Shown: positions 19,176-27,603, counted from the first letter of the stretch. The stretch is DNA of 35,425 nt from Bacillota bacterium (GCA_023622945.1 JAMNYG010000204.1:1-35425), one strand, 5' to 3'. Numbers and translations are program-made. The notes: generated by a model not told the origin, from the sequence alone.

Positions 19176-19369
19176 AGTTTAACCTCCGATTTGCAAGAAA
19201 TAAGTATTTCCTGGAAGTGAAAGCGCAGGGCTGACAATACTTAATCAGTATATTAATTATATCATGAATTTAACATAAGTCATCATATAATTGCCATGCA
19301 GAATTACACATACAAATTGTGGATTTCCCGTGCAAATGCAGTCAAATTTCAGGTCTTGCATTTCCTGTT

Positions 19370-21667
19370 TTATTTTCTCAACGGATAAATATCCTCAAAC
19401 TCTACCTTGGAGCCTTTGGCGGGTCCGTACCAGACACTGCTTCCAAATGTGGTTATATACAGCATGTCTCTGTTCCAGGGATCTATGACTGGTCTGTGCC
19501 CCCATTTGAAATTGTATCCCTTTAGCCTTTCCCAGGTGCATCCTCTGTCCCCGGAGCGATAAGCCGACCCGTTAAATGTTACGAGATAAAGGACTGACGT
19601 GTCTTTCGGATCTACAGCTACTGCATATGCATGCGCTGATTTGTCAAAAATGTTTTTCCAGGATACTCCGCCGTCTTCGGTCATGTAAACCCCGCCATAG
19701 TTTTCCTTTCCTTCCATGGTCCGTGGCCAACATGCCAGATACATGGTTTTGGGGTTTTTCGGGTCAAAAGCCAGGCTGTTGGGAGCATTAACTCCTTCCG
19801 GCAGAGGCAGTCTTTCCCAGCTTTCTGCGCCGTCCCTGGACAAATAAAGGCTTCCGTCAACCTCTTTTCCGTTTTTCAATCCCCTGACCACCACCAGATA
19901 AAGAAGGCCATCAGGAGTAAGGGTAAGTTCCCAGGCATTGAGATTGCCGGTGATGCCATTGTTTTTCAATTCCCATGTTTTCCCGTCATCAACAGACTTA
20001 AACACCCCTTTTCCTACTGCTGCAACATACAAAGTCCTGTTGCCTGCCGGGCTCTTTGGATCAAGTACTATACTTGTGGGGACCGAGTTTTCGGGCATAC
20101 CCTGGTTTGACTTTTGCCACGAAACCAGGCCGTCTTCTGACCTGCATACACCTCCCACATACTTGTCGAAATCGCCGCGTGCGAACATCTTGGGTCTTGG
20201 AAGGTCATGGCAGTATGACCACACAGACCAGGCTTTCCCCTTTACTTCAGGATCAAACACCATCCAGTAGCATGTGTTTATCCACAGGCGGGGTACTCCG
20301 TTTATGGAATGTCTCCAGCTTCTGCCACCGTCGTGGGATTGATGCATGCCGATGTCGGTGTAAGAAATCACTATATGGTCTTTGTCAAATGGGTCGAAAT
20401 GGACACCGTAACAGGTGGTGACCTCCAATCCGCAACCGGTTGACGTACCGTCCGGATTATCTCTTGAGTAAACTTGTTTCCACAGTTTTCCTCCGTCAGT
20501 TGTACGGGTTGTCATTCCGTAACCGGTATAGTAACAGACATCGGGGTTAGCAGGACAAACCGCCATTCCAAGAGGTGACCCCATCCAGTCGGTATCATAG
20601 CTTCTTTCCTGCCAGCCTCCTATAAGGTTCTCCGGATTCTTATCCCCTATTTTCAGCACCCATTGCCAGGTATTGCCCATATCTATGCTCTTCATTATAC
20701 CCAGGTAGTTCATTTCAGGCATAGGATTGCTGAATATTTCGGGATAGCGCAGAACCGATACATAAACAGTTCCTGCATCTTTCGCTGCTGTGGCAATGCA
20801 TTTAAACTCGCGCCTCTGGCCGTTCCTGGGACCTGCAAAATCAGCAAAAAGCCCCCCGTCCAGTTCAGTCCACGATTTTCCCCTATCTCCGGACCTGAAC
20901 ACACCGCTGAATACTCCGTTATTCTCGTATCTGGCAGGCGTCACCATATAAAACACGTCTGTTCCCGTATCGGGATCAATACCACAATCAGCTGAAATGA
21001 TTTTTTCAACTCCGGAAGGCAGCTCTATTTTCTCTGCCAGGCCGTTATCATCCGTTATGCGGTAAACGGCGGTATCAGTAAATGCGAATATTTCTTTGCC
21101 TTGATTATTGGAACCATTGTTGACATAAAGCTTAAGAAATTCTTTCCCTTCCGGCCTGCAAAGCTCACGCCACTTCTTCCCTCCGTCGTGGGATGAAAAC
21201 AGGAGCAGACCTTCAGACTTTATTCCTATGTAAATATTTGAATTGTTTTCAGGATCTATGGCAATGGTCTCCACAGAACCACCCGGCCAGTTATCCTTTG
21301 AAATGTATTTATGACCAGCATGGTCGCCGACCATAACCTCAAGTTCAACGGCTTCAGGATCCGGGAAAATCAACTTCCACGTCATACCCCGGTCCTGTGA
21401 TCTGTAAAGACCTGTAGAACCCAGGTAGATAACGTTTGGATCAAAGGGATCGAAGGCTGAAGCAAAGGACGTTGATTTCATGTTCAGCTGACGCCAGTTC
21501 TGACCGCCGTCATGCGTAATATACGTGCCTGTCATATCGCAAGCCACAATAGCCGTATCAGGGCTATGAGGGCTTACATTCGGCACAAACATCGCCCCTC
21601 CCCCTCCGGGTCCCAGGTTATACCATCCGTATTTTTCCGCCGGGAATTTTGAATTTTGCGGGATCAT
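19370..21667 (-). CDS. Beta-propeller protein with twelve Asp-box repeats (GH74/sortilin-like)
   Basis: A 765-residue protein made of repeated Asp-box (BNR) motifs of the form S/T-x-D-x-G-x-x-W. Twelve are visible, including THDGGQNW, SQDRGMTW, SHDGGKKW, TTDGGKLW, SHDGGRSW, SVDDGKTW, TEDGGVSW and SGDRGCTW. Spacing suggests two propellers, as in GH74 xyloglucanases and Vps10-like proteins. The N-terminus GWYNLGPGGGGAMF resembles the GH74 opening, though I cannot verify the catalytic Asp residues. Unlike secreted GH74 enzymes it has no signal peptide (MIPQNSKFPAEKYGW), implying a cytosolic role. It is the first gene of the minus-strand block, with TATAAT about 20 bases upstream and GGAG six bases before the ATG. 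The next gene lies 195 nt downstream. Confidence 0.75.
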   Translation of the reverse strand: MIPQNSKFPAEKYGWYNLGPGGGGAMFVPNVSPHSPDTAIVACDMTGTYITHDGGQNWRQLNMKSTSFASAFDPFDPNVIYLGSTGLYRSQDRGMTWKLIFPDPEAVELEVMVGDHAGHKYISKDNWPGGSVETIAIDPENNSNIYIGIKSEGLLLFSSHDGGKKWRELCRPEGKEFLKLYVNNGSNNQGKEIFAFTDTAVYRITDDNGLAEKIELPSGVEKIISADCGIDPDTGTDVFYMVTPARYENNGVFSGVFRSGDRGKSWTELDGGLFADFAGPRNGQRREFKCIATAAKDAGTVYVSVLRYPEIFSNPMPEMNYLGIMKSIDMGNTWQWVLKIGDKNPENLIGGWQERSYDTDWMGSPLGMAVCPANPDVCYYTGYGMTTRTTDGGKLWKQVYSRDNPDGTSTGCGLEVTTCYGVHFDPFDKDHIVISYTDIGMHQSHDGGRSWRHSINGVPRLWINTCYWMVFDPEVKGKAWSVWSYCHDLPRPKMFARGDFDKYVGGVCRSEDGLVSWQKSNQGMPENSVPTSIVLDPKSPAGNRTLYVAAVGKGVFKSVDDGKTWELKNNGITGNLNAWELTLTPDGLLYLVVVRGLKNGKEVDGSLYLSRDGAESWERLPLPEGVNAPNSLAFDPKNPKTMYLACWPRTMEGKENYGGVYMTEDGGVSWKNIFDKSAHAYAVAVDPKDTSVLYLVTFNGSAYRSGDRGCTWERLKGYNFKWGHRPVIDPWNRDMLYITTFGSSVWYGPAKGSKVEFEDIYPLRK

Positions 21668-21689
21668 GGCATACTCCTTTCTTTTTGCT

Positions 21690-21695
21690 ATTATA
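21690..21695 (-). promoter_or_regulatory. Candidate -10 box for the carbohydrate block
   Basis: A perfect TATAAT on the minus strand, about 22 bases ahead of the propeller start codon. The -35 region at 17-bp spacing is only T-rich (TTTTTA), so a weak or activator-dependent promoter is likely. Confidence 0.45.
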
Positions 21696-21711
21696 TTATC
21701 ACATTATTTTG

Positions 21712-21741
21712 ATAAAAAATATATCCATAAAAAATATATCC
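21712..21741. repeat. Perfect 15-bp direct repeat upstream of the propeller promoter
   Basis: ATAAAAAATATATCC occurs twice back to back (21712-21726 and 21727-21741). It begins about 17 bases upstream of the TATAAT box. It could be a regulator site, an UP-like element, or slippage. Confidence 0.6.
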
Positions 21742-21856
21742 CTTGAGATAAATTTTGCCATTAATGGTATGGACCAAATTGACTGTATAAGCATAAAAAT
21801 TCTTCAGTAAAAAGGACAGAAGCTGATCATAATATTTTTTGAAAGGAGGTGGCGCA

Positions 21857-22464
21857 TTGAAGTTCATTAAAAATTTTGTTGCTGCCGCGCTGGTAACATG
21901 TTTAACCGCAACTGCTTCATTTGCCGCTGTTCAACCGTCTGCTCGCCCTGACGGTGACATGGCTCCGCAACAAACCATTGACAGAGGGTTAAAGGAAAAA
22001 AAGGATTTTGACATATTCTCCGGGTTCAAAAAGGAAAGAGACGGACAAAAGGACCCTGTAAAAATCCTTGAGGGCATGAAGAAGAAACTGCAGAAAAAGG
22101 TAAGATCCGGAGAAATAACCAAAGAAAAAGCCGACGAGATAACCAGGAAAATTGATGAAAAGATCAGGGAAATAAGAGAGCTGGACAAACTGCCACTGGA
22201 GGAAAAAAAGGACCGACTGGAAAAAAGTTTAGGGCTTCTGTAGAAGAAAAGGTTAGAAGCGGCAAACTGAAGCCCGAAGAAGCAGAGCGGTTAATAAAGA
22301 AATTCCCTGAAAAACTCAAAGAATGGGATGGCAAAGGCTATCCTATGCTCAAAATCAAACATCCTGAAGTCCTTAAGGAAAAGGATATAGGATGTAAAGA
22401 AGGATGTAAAAGAGAAACAAGCCAGGATAATAAAAAAGAAAAGCATGGTGGCAGTAAAGAATAA
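21857..22464 (+). pseudogene. Secreted YckD-like (DUF2680-type) protein with a frame break
   Basis: A TTG start at 21857 follows GGAGG by seven bases. A signal peptide is clear (KFIKNFVAAALVTCL...ASFAA). The mature part has helical units of the type KVRSGEITKEKADEIT and, after a frame change, KVRSGKLKPEEAERL; such E-K-rich helix pairs occur in YckD-like secreted proteins of unknown function. The first frame stops at TAG 22241. A -1 shift in the six-A run at 22221-22226 joins it to an open frame continuing without interruption to TAA 22464 (about 200 residues in total). The second half clearly repeats the first, so the intact protein was longer. Either a one-base loss in the A-run or ribosomal slippage explains it; the phase does not match the classic A-AAA-AAG rule. 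Confidence 0.65.
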
Positions 22465-22484
22465 CCGGGTACCATACTCCTTTC

Positions 22485-22511
22485 CGGCCATCTTCCTTTG
22501 GGAGGTGGCCG
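22485..22511 (+). terminator. Stem-loop after the YckD-like gene
   Basis: CGGCCATCTTCC pairs imperfectly with GGGAGGTGGCCG around a short TTTG loop, 20 bases past the stop. The following T content is low, so termination is uncertain. Confidence 0.45.
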
Positions 22512-22528
22512 ATAATATTCTGTTATCT

Positions 22529-22596
22529 GAAATGTTGTCCGAAACATGTCACCTGAAACACATCATATGAAACGCGTTATATGAAACACGTTATAT
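22529..22596. repeat. Tandem repeat, 14 bp, about five units
   Basis: GAAACATGTCACCT, GAAACACATCATAT, GAAACGCGTTATAT and GAAACACGTTATAT follow each other exactly from 22541. A shortened unit precedes (22529), and AAACGCGTT follows. It lies between the YckD-like gene and dpaB. Confidence 0.75.
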
Positions 22597-22653
22597 CCAA
22601 ACGCGTTTGTAAGGAAAACCTCTCTCTTTCCGCCATTCACTCTTACAATGCTT

Positions 22654-23232
22654 TTATACCAACACGGGCTGAATTTGTTTTCCTTTAAGTGCCTCCACGA
22701 CAGCCGGCAATATCATATCGAATTTGGCCACCAGAGAATTGCACTTTTTAATTGGATCATCCTGCCCAAAAGGTACAAAGTATATATTCTTTGTATTGAG
22801 CAAAATTCCAAGGTTCTTTGCATTGGCTCCAAGGCCGTCATTTGTCGATATTGCTATGAGAACAGGTTTTTGATTTCTCAAATTTGCCTTTACCGCCATG
22901 GTAACAGGCGTATCGGTTATAGCGTTTGCAATCTTGGCCAATGTATTTCCGGTACAGGGAGCAACCACAATAATGTCAAGAAATCCTCCAGGACCTATGG
23001 GTTCTGCATCTATGATGCTTGAAATTGCTTTTTTCCCGCAAATTCCTTCAATCCTGGTTTTAAAGTTTTGAGCCCTGCCAAAACGGGTGTCATAATTTGC
23101 TGCTGTTTCAGAAAAAATGGGATATATCTCGGCACCTTCAGCCACAAGTTTCTCTATCTGCGGTATCACTTTGTCAAATGTACAAAAGGAACCAGTAAGA
23201 GCAAATCCTATTTTCTTTCCCTCCAAAAGCAT
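22654..23232 (-). CDS. dpaB: Dipicolinate synthase subunit B
   Basis: Partner of DpaA in making dipicolinate, the spore-core chelator, from a lysine-pathway intermediate in the mother cell. The 192 residues have the flavoprotein-like fold of SpoVFB: KIGFALTGSFCTFDKVIPQI at the N-terminus, IVVAPCTGNTLAKIANAITD near 110-130, and AISTNDGLGANAKN. The length matches the family (about 200). The start lies only four bases after the dpaA stop with its own TTGGAGGG downstream context, so the pair is one operon. In Bacillus, asd and lysine-pathway genes follow; here the operon ends with dpaB and a repeat-filled spacer. Confidence 0.95.
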   Translation of the reverse strand: MLLEGKKIGFALTGSFCTFDKVIPQIEKLVAEGAEIYPIFSETAANYDTRFGRAQNFKTRIEGICGKKAISSIIDAEPIGPGGFLDIIVVAPCTGNTLAKIANAITDTPVTMAVKANLRNQKPVLIAISTNDGLGANAKNLGILLNTKNIYFVPFGQDDPIKKCNSLVAKFDMILPAVVEALKGKQIQPVLV

Positions 23233-23235
23233 CTT

Positions 23236-24114
23236 TTATACCCCCAACTCCTCAAGAATATTGTAAACAGTGTCTTTTATGAAATTGGCCGCCGTTACGG
23301 GAGCTACTTTCCCGGGAAGTGACAATGCCCATATGGTCTTCAGACCCATTTCTCTTGCCTTGTCAAAATCCAGACCTCCAGGCTTTGAAGCCAGATCGAT
23401 TATCAGGCATTCACTGTTGACCAGTTTCAGAAGGTCGGCATTTAGTATTAAGCTTGGAATAGTATTGAATATTACATTCATTTCCGGCAGATATTCACCG
23501 AGTGCACTGATAAAGACAGGATGATATCCGTAACTCCTTATCCATGCTATATCTGAAAACTTCCTTGCCTCTACGTAGACATTGGCACCCAATCCTTTTA
23601 ATTTATCAGCCAGAGTCTTTCCTATTCTTCCATAACCTAAGATCAAGGCATTACAACCGTGCAGTGTTATGGGCATTTCCTCCATGGCAAGCTGAATAGC
23701 TCCTTCTGCCGTCGGTATAGCGTTCAGAACGGCCATTTCTTCCCTTTCAAGCAAATCCACAAAATATACATTGCATACCTGTGCAAGATGGGAAAGCTTG
23801 TTGCTGATTCGTCCGGCTATGAAAAGCTGGTTTTTGTTCATTGTCCTGAAAACATCATTCATAAAAATCTTACCGGAATGAAAAGGAGCATTAAGGGTTT
23901 CGTCATCATTTGAACAAGGTATGGGACCGATCACTGCATCAGAATCGTCAATAGCTGTTTTGAGATCCCTGCTGTTGTCTATATGTATCTCAAATCTTGC
24001 ATTGTCAAATCCGAACAGTCTTACCTCGTGTCCATCCTTTTTCAGTGATTCAGCCAGTTTTACGTTCCTTAAATCTCCTCCCAAAATACTGAAGTTCTTT
24101 TTATTCAAATTCAT
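23236..24114 (-). CDS. dpaA: Dipicolinate synthase subunit A
   Basis: NAD(P)-dependent subunit of dipicolinate synthase (SpoVFA), made in the mother cell late in sporulation. It shows an N-terminal FSILGGDLRNVKLAE block typical of the family and a Rossmann motif ALILGYGRIGKTLADKL in the second half, followed by KPGGLDFDKA and the conserved LPGKVAPVTAANF C-terminus. About 293 residues, the usual size. ATG 24114 abuts the GAGGTG Shine-Dalgarno; TTG 24108 has better spacing and may be the true start. A longer in-frame opening to 24213 is not family-like and lacks a ribosome site. A SigK-like promoter lies at 24153-24180. Confidence 0.95.
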   Translation of the reverse strand: MNLNKKNFSILGGDLRNVKLAESLKKDGHEVRLFGFDNARFEIHIDNSRDLKTAIDDSDAVIGPIPCSNDDETLNAPFHSGKIFMNDVFRTMNKNQLFIAGRISNKLSHLAQVCNVYFVDLLEREEMAVLNAIPTAEGAIQLAMEEMPITLHGCNALILGYGRIGKTLADKLKGLGANVYVEARKFSDIAWIRSYGYHPVFISALGEYLPEMNVIFNTIPSLILNADLLKLVNSECLIIDLASKPGGLDFDKAREMGLKTIWALSLPGKVAPVTAANFIKDTVYNILEELGV

Positions 24115-24152
24115 CACCTCAAAAATTGGCAACTGTTTATGGCGACTAGTAA

Positions 24153-24180
24153 TATCATATGAAAGGGGTAATTCTTTAGT
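24153..24180 (-). promoter_or_regulatory. SigK-like promoter of dpaAB
   Basis: On the minus strand CATATGATA (24161-24153) matches the SigK -10 pattern CATANNNTA. An AC dinucleotide at 24180-24179 lies exactly 17 bases upstream, matching the SigK -35. In Bacillus the dpaAB (spoVF) operon is SigK-controlled, which supports the call. Confidence 0.6.
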
Positions 24181-24557
24181 GTTTGTCTGTTTATTCCTTT
24201 TGCTCCGCGGCAAAAGACACCATTGTTATTCTTGAGAATCCGGACGGAAAAGGATTCATAATGGATTTAAAGGATTGGAGTTCAAAAAACAGGTGTGAGA
24301 TATCTCTTAGCAAGGATGATGAGCTGCAGATTCAGGTTGCCCATGAATCCGGGCAGATTGATCTTACAATGGCAGGCAAAAACGGCAGTGAGCCGTACAC
24401 TGGGAACAATCTTAAATCATGTTTGTTCACTGTAAAAGTTTCTGAAACAGACAACTATCAAATATTGATTACAGGCAAAGGTACGACCGAATATTACAAA
24501 TCTTCCATAGCCCGATTTTGGAAACATAAACACGGCTGGGCGAAACTTTTTCTGTAA
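24159..24557 (+). pseudogene. Small unknown secreted-type protein, probably decayed at its start
   Basis: The readable part is 120-odd residues (AAKDTIVILENPDGKGFIMD ... TDNYQILITGKGTTEYYKSS). I do not recognise the family; it looks beta-rich. Upstream in the same frame is ATG 24159 and a short hydrophobic run that would form a signal peptide, but an in-frame TAG at 24177 breaks it. TTG 24183 could start a shorter product that lacks most of the leader, with only a distant GAAAGGGG site. The gene overlaps the divergent dpaA promoter. It is either a dead secreted protein or a small cytosolic protein using TTG. Confidence 0.4.
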
Positions 24558-24621
24558 ATCAGCTTTTTATGATAATTTTCAATAGGGCCTGTAAGCCAGA
24601 TTCTGGCCTGCAAGCCCATGA

Positions 24622-25249
24622 TTATAAATAGCGAAAAGCAAATGCCTTGTATGGAATGGATTTCATTGCGTCCTTCCTCGTTGATTCAAAGATTATATAA
24701 GCTGCCAGCTTGCGAGTGACGATATTATCCGGGAACTTTCCGGGTTTTTGCATATGATGACGTACCAAACACCTATTGCCCCAGGTAATACTAATCAAAA
24801 GCAGGAAATTAACAACCGAATTGAACAGACCTATTGCTGATGCAAAGCTGAAATCTCCGCCCAGCACACCCACTCTGTACACATATGACGAAATAACATC
24901 CGCAACTTCATAGGTTGCAGGATTATACAGAAGAATGATCTTTTCAAACCCTGCGCTCATCATGTTTCCAAACTGCAAAATCAGCATTATGATGATTGTG
25001 GGAGCAATGCCGGGAAGCGTGACATGCAAAACCTGCTGCCATCTTGATGCACCATCTGTTTTTGCAGCCTCATATAGCTGCGGATCAATTGAAGATAATG
25101 CTGCCGGATAAATAATTGAATTCCATCCAAAGTTCTGCCAGATTAATGAGAAAATTATCCCTCCTGATATACTTAAGCAGCCTTGAAAAGGGTACTTGTA
25201 TCTTTGCCGCCGGTCTTGCACCGGATGTATTTATATTCTCAAGCTGCAT
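24622..25249 (-). pseudogene. ABC sugar-transporter permease (LplB type), internally deleted
   Basis: The start ATG 25249, with AAGGGG upstream, gives an LplB-like N-terminus (KIQVPFSRLLKYIRRDNFLI). About 30 codons later the sequence jumps, in another frame, to the C-terminal third: NFGWNSIIYPAALSSIDPQ and the EAA loop YEAAKTDGASRWQQVLHVTL, which contacts the ATPase. About 150 residues with several membrane helices are missing. After NFLLLISI the C-terminus also diverges into non-family sequence, so the partner LplC-type gene has been lost or fused out. It follows the binding-protein gene, the standard order of a carbohydrate uptake (CUT1) operon. No functional importer can be made from it. 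Confidence 0.8.
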
Positions 25250-25272
25250 TTGGTTTCCCCTTTCTTAAGTAT

Positions 25273-25299
25273 GCGGTGTATGCAGAACGCATACACCGC
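25273..25299 (-). promoter_or_regulatory. Intercistronic hairpin between binding protein and permease
   Basis: GCGGTGTATGC and GCATACACCGC form a perfect 11-bp stem with loop AGAAC. It has no T-run. Such hairpins commonly raise binding-protein mRNA over permease mRNA by blocking decay or attenuating transcription. Confidence 0.65.
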
Positions 25300-25319
25300 T
25301 ACCCATTACATTAAATGCA

Positions 25320-26987
25320 TTAATTGGTCATAAGCCTGTCGTACTGAGCCTGTCTTACTTCCAGCACCTCATCTATACCCATTGCCTTCATCTCATTGAG
25401 GAATGCATCCCACTTATCAAGAGGCTCCTGTCCAAGTATGAACTTGGTTACCATTTCATCTCTGTAAGTGGCAATGTCTGTGAGCTTCCTGTTGATTCTT
25501 TCGAATTCTTCATCTGTCGGCATACCGAATTCAGCTCTCGGAATGATGTATGGTTCAACGAGTTTTGTTCTTTCAAGCATTTCCTGATCTGTAATCTTAA
25601 AGAGCTTGATGTACTCTGCCCTGTTTACATTGGGCATGCTGGTCCATGCACCCAGTGACCTTATTGCTTCAACAGGTCCTAATCCATCCGGGTTGTTCAG
25701 AACAAAATCGGTCATCTTTATCTGGCCGTTTTCAACAACATATGAAATGCCTTCCACTCCAAGATGCAGACGTCTGCAATTTTCCGGGTTGTACATAACA
25801 TAATCCAACCATCTGAAAGCTGCTTCAGGATTCTTGCAGTCCTTTGTAATGGATACCGCACCGTATCCGATACCGCTGGTCTCAATATGTCCGTGATATC
25901 CATTGGGACCTTGCGGTAAAGCTGTCATAACCCAGTTGGCGTCAGATACTTCTGCTTCCTTCAGTTTGTTATTCCACATAGGAATAAACTCCTGCCAATC
26001 TATGACAGCTCCGGCGATGTTCCTGATAACTTTAGATACCATCTGGTCCTGATTATTGGTTGCAAATTCCAGATCCAGGAGACCGTCTTTTACGAGCTTG
26101 TTCAGGAACTCAACCATTTCTTTTGCCCTTGGGTCAAACCATTCACATTGGATCTTTCCGTTTTCATCCGGATAGAATCCATTATTGTTTTTCACGTGGA
26201 GTCCCCATGCATTACCCCAGTTGAACAACTGTCTGACTCCGTTGGCATTTGTCATTGGTATCTCGTCAGCCTGTTTATTGCTGTTGGGGTCTTTTTCCTT
26301 AAATGCCTTAAGTACATTGTACCAGTCTTCAACCGTCTTTGGTTCTTCCAGACCCAGCTTATCCAGTCAGTCTTTCCTGATGAGCCATCCATACGGGCCG
26401 GCTGCTATTTCTTCGTCTCTTGCTCCCGACAGGTGGTAAATGTCACCCTCAGGGGTTTTCATAAGTGCAAGAACCATGGGTTTTTCTTCATATATCTTGG
26501 CTGCGTTTTCTCCGTATTTCTCAATCAGTTCATTGAGGCGGATAATAATGCCGTCTTTTCCGTATTTATAAGGATCTACCGGCATGTAGATTATGTCGGG
26601 CAGATTTACTCCGGAGGCCAGTCTTGTCTGCATTGATGTTGAGTACTGGCTGTTGGGAACTACATCCCACTGGATTTTTACACCGGTTATTTTTTCAATT
26701 TCCTGCCAGACCGGGAGGTTCTGTGCCAAACTTGCCGGTGCATATCTGTTGTCTCCGCATGCATAGGATATTGTCAATGAACCGTCAGTTGCTATAGGCA
26801 TAGGATTCTTGGGACCGGTTGAAGTCTCTTCCTGTGTCTGCTCCTGCTGCTGAGTTGTTGTTGGCTGAGAGGTTTCAGTAGTAGTCGGTGTTGTTGTGCT
26901 TGTATTTTATTTCTTACCACCGCATGCGGATAAAATCAGAGACATTACCATTATCAAACAAATGGTTTTCAATACTAATTTTTTCAC
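25320..26987 (-). pseudogene. Sugar-binding lipoprotein of an ABC importer, two nonsense codons
   Basis: Extracellular solute-binding protein of the oligosaccharide type, 555 codons in one frame. GTG 26987 follows AGGAGGGGG. The signal peptide ends in a lipobox (LILSACGG), so the protein would be lipid-anchored. A Thr/Gln-rich linker (TTTETSQPTTTQQQ) leads to the binding domain (SLTISYACGDNRYAPAS, DWQEFIPMWNNKL, GYGAVSITKDCKNPEAAFRW). Two in-frame stops interrupt it: TAA at 26909-26907, four codons after the lipobox Cys, and TGA at 26369-26367, where family logic expects Trp (RKD-W-LDKLGLEE). No frameshift is present, so decay looks recent. The next gene, the permease, is also broken. Confidence 0.85.
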
Positions 26988-27199
26988 CTGATATACCCCC
27001 TCCTATAATTTTCGAATTACTTCACATTAAATGTACTCTCAGCTGCTGTTAAGCTTCCTTGACATGACCTGCAACCCCCCAATGAATAAATGTTTCATCC
27101 CTGCCGCAGATACGAAGAAACTTGCTTGCATCCCAATATTACTTAAAGTAACAAAAAATGGTCAACCGATAAAAAATGCCATGCTGCGTACATTTTTTT

Positions 27200-27574
27200 A
27201 CAACCATTTTTGAAGAAAGCAGAGCATCTCCGATTCCGGACCACATTTTCAATACATACCGTTTCCCATACACCGAGGGATTCTTCGATGGTGCAATCCA
27301 AGTTCTTCCCATCTTCCATGGTCTTCGCCCAATTTTACAAGGCTCGACTTCCCCTTTCAACTCTGTATACCAGAGACCTTTTTTGACGATGCGGCAGAAT
27401 TCACTTTATGTTACGGTCTGCATCTTCGCTCGCCCTGCTGTTTAGGCAGGTACTTTATCCTCCCGCTCAGTACCTCACATTACTGTGACGCACCGGGATT
27501 AGCTAACGGGCTTCCTGGCAATTACTCGTGCCGGACTTTCACCGGCAAGTGTGGTCCAGCTTCGCTGGACGCAC
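27200..27574 (-). mobile_element. 5' fragment of a group II intron
   Basis: On the minus strand the sequence begins GTGCG at 27574, the group II 5' splice-site consensus. A stem TCCAGCGAAGCTGGA follows, then the domain I hallmark GCCGGTGAAAGTCCGGC, then GTTAGCTAATCCCGGTGCGTC, GACCGTAACATAAAGTGAA and further structured sequence. This order resembles group IIC introns such as the Oceanobacillus one. No reverse transcriptase/maturase gene and no domain V/VI are present; the fragment fades out near 27200, so it is dead. It sits directly downstream of the mlpA-side terminator hairpin, the usual target of group IIC introns. The left boundary is approximate. Confidence 0.75.
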
Positions 27575-27603
27575 TAAAACAAAAGGGACACAAAAGTGTC
27601 CCC
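27575..27603 (-). terminator. Terminator hairpin downstream of mlpA, adjoining the intron
   Basis: On the minus strand GGGACAC-TTTT-GTGTCCC forms a perfect 7-bp stem followed by TTTTGTTTTA, and the next base is the first of the intron. The stem shares GGGACAC/GTGTCCC with the REP-like palindromes. Confidence 0.65.

Noticed and set aside
26367-26369. TGA read as Trp (recoding)
   Set aside because: All intact genes here use TGG normally, and a second stop (TAA) also breaks the same gene, so plain decay is simpler.
27139-27360. 73-codon minus-strand frame
   Set aside because: Lies within the group II intron domain I fragment, which is structural RNA; not similar to a maturase.
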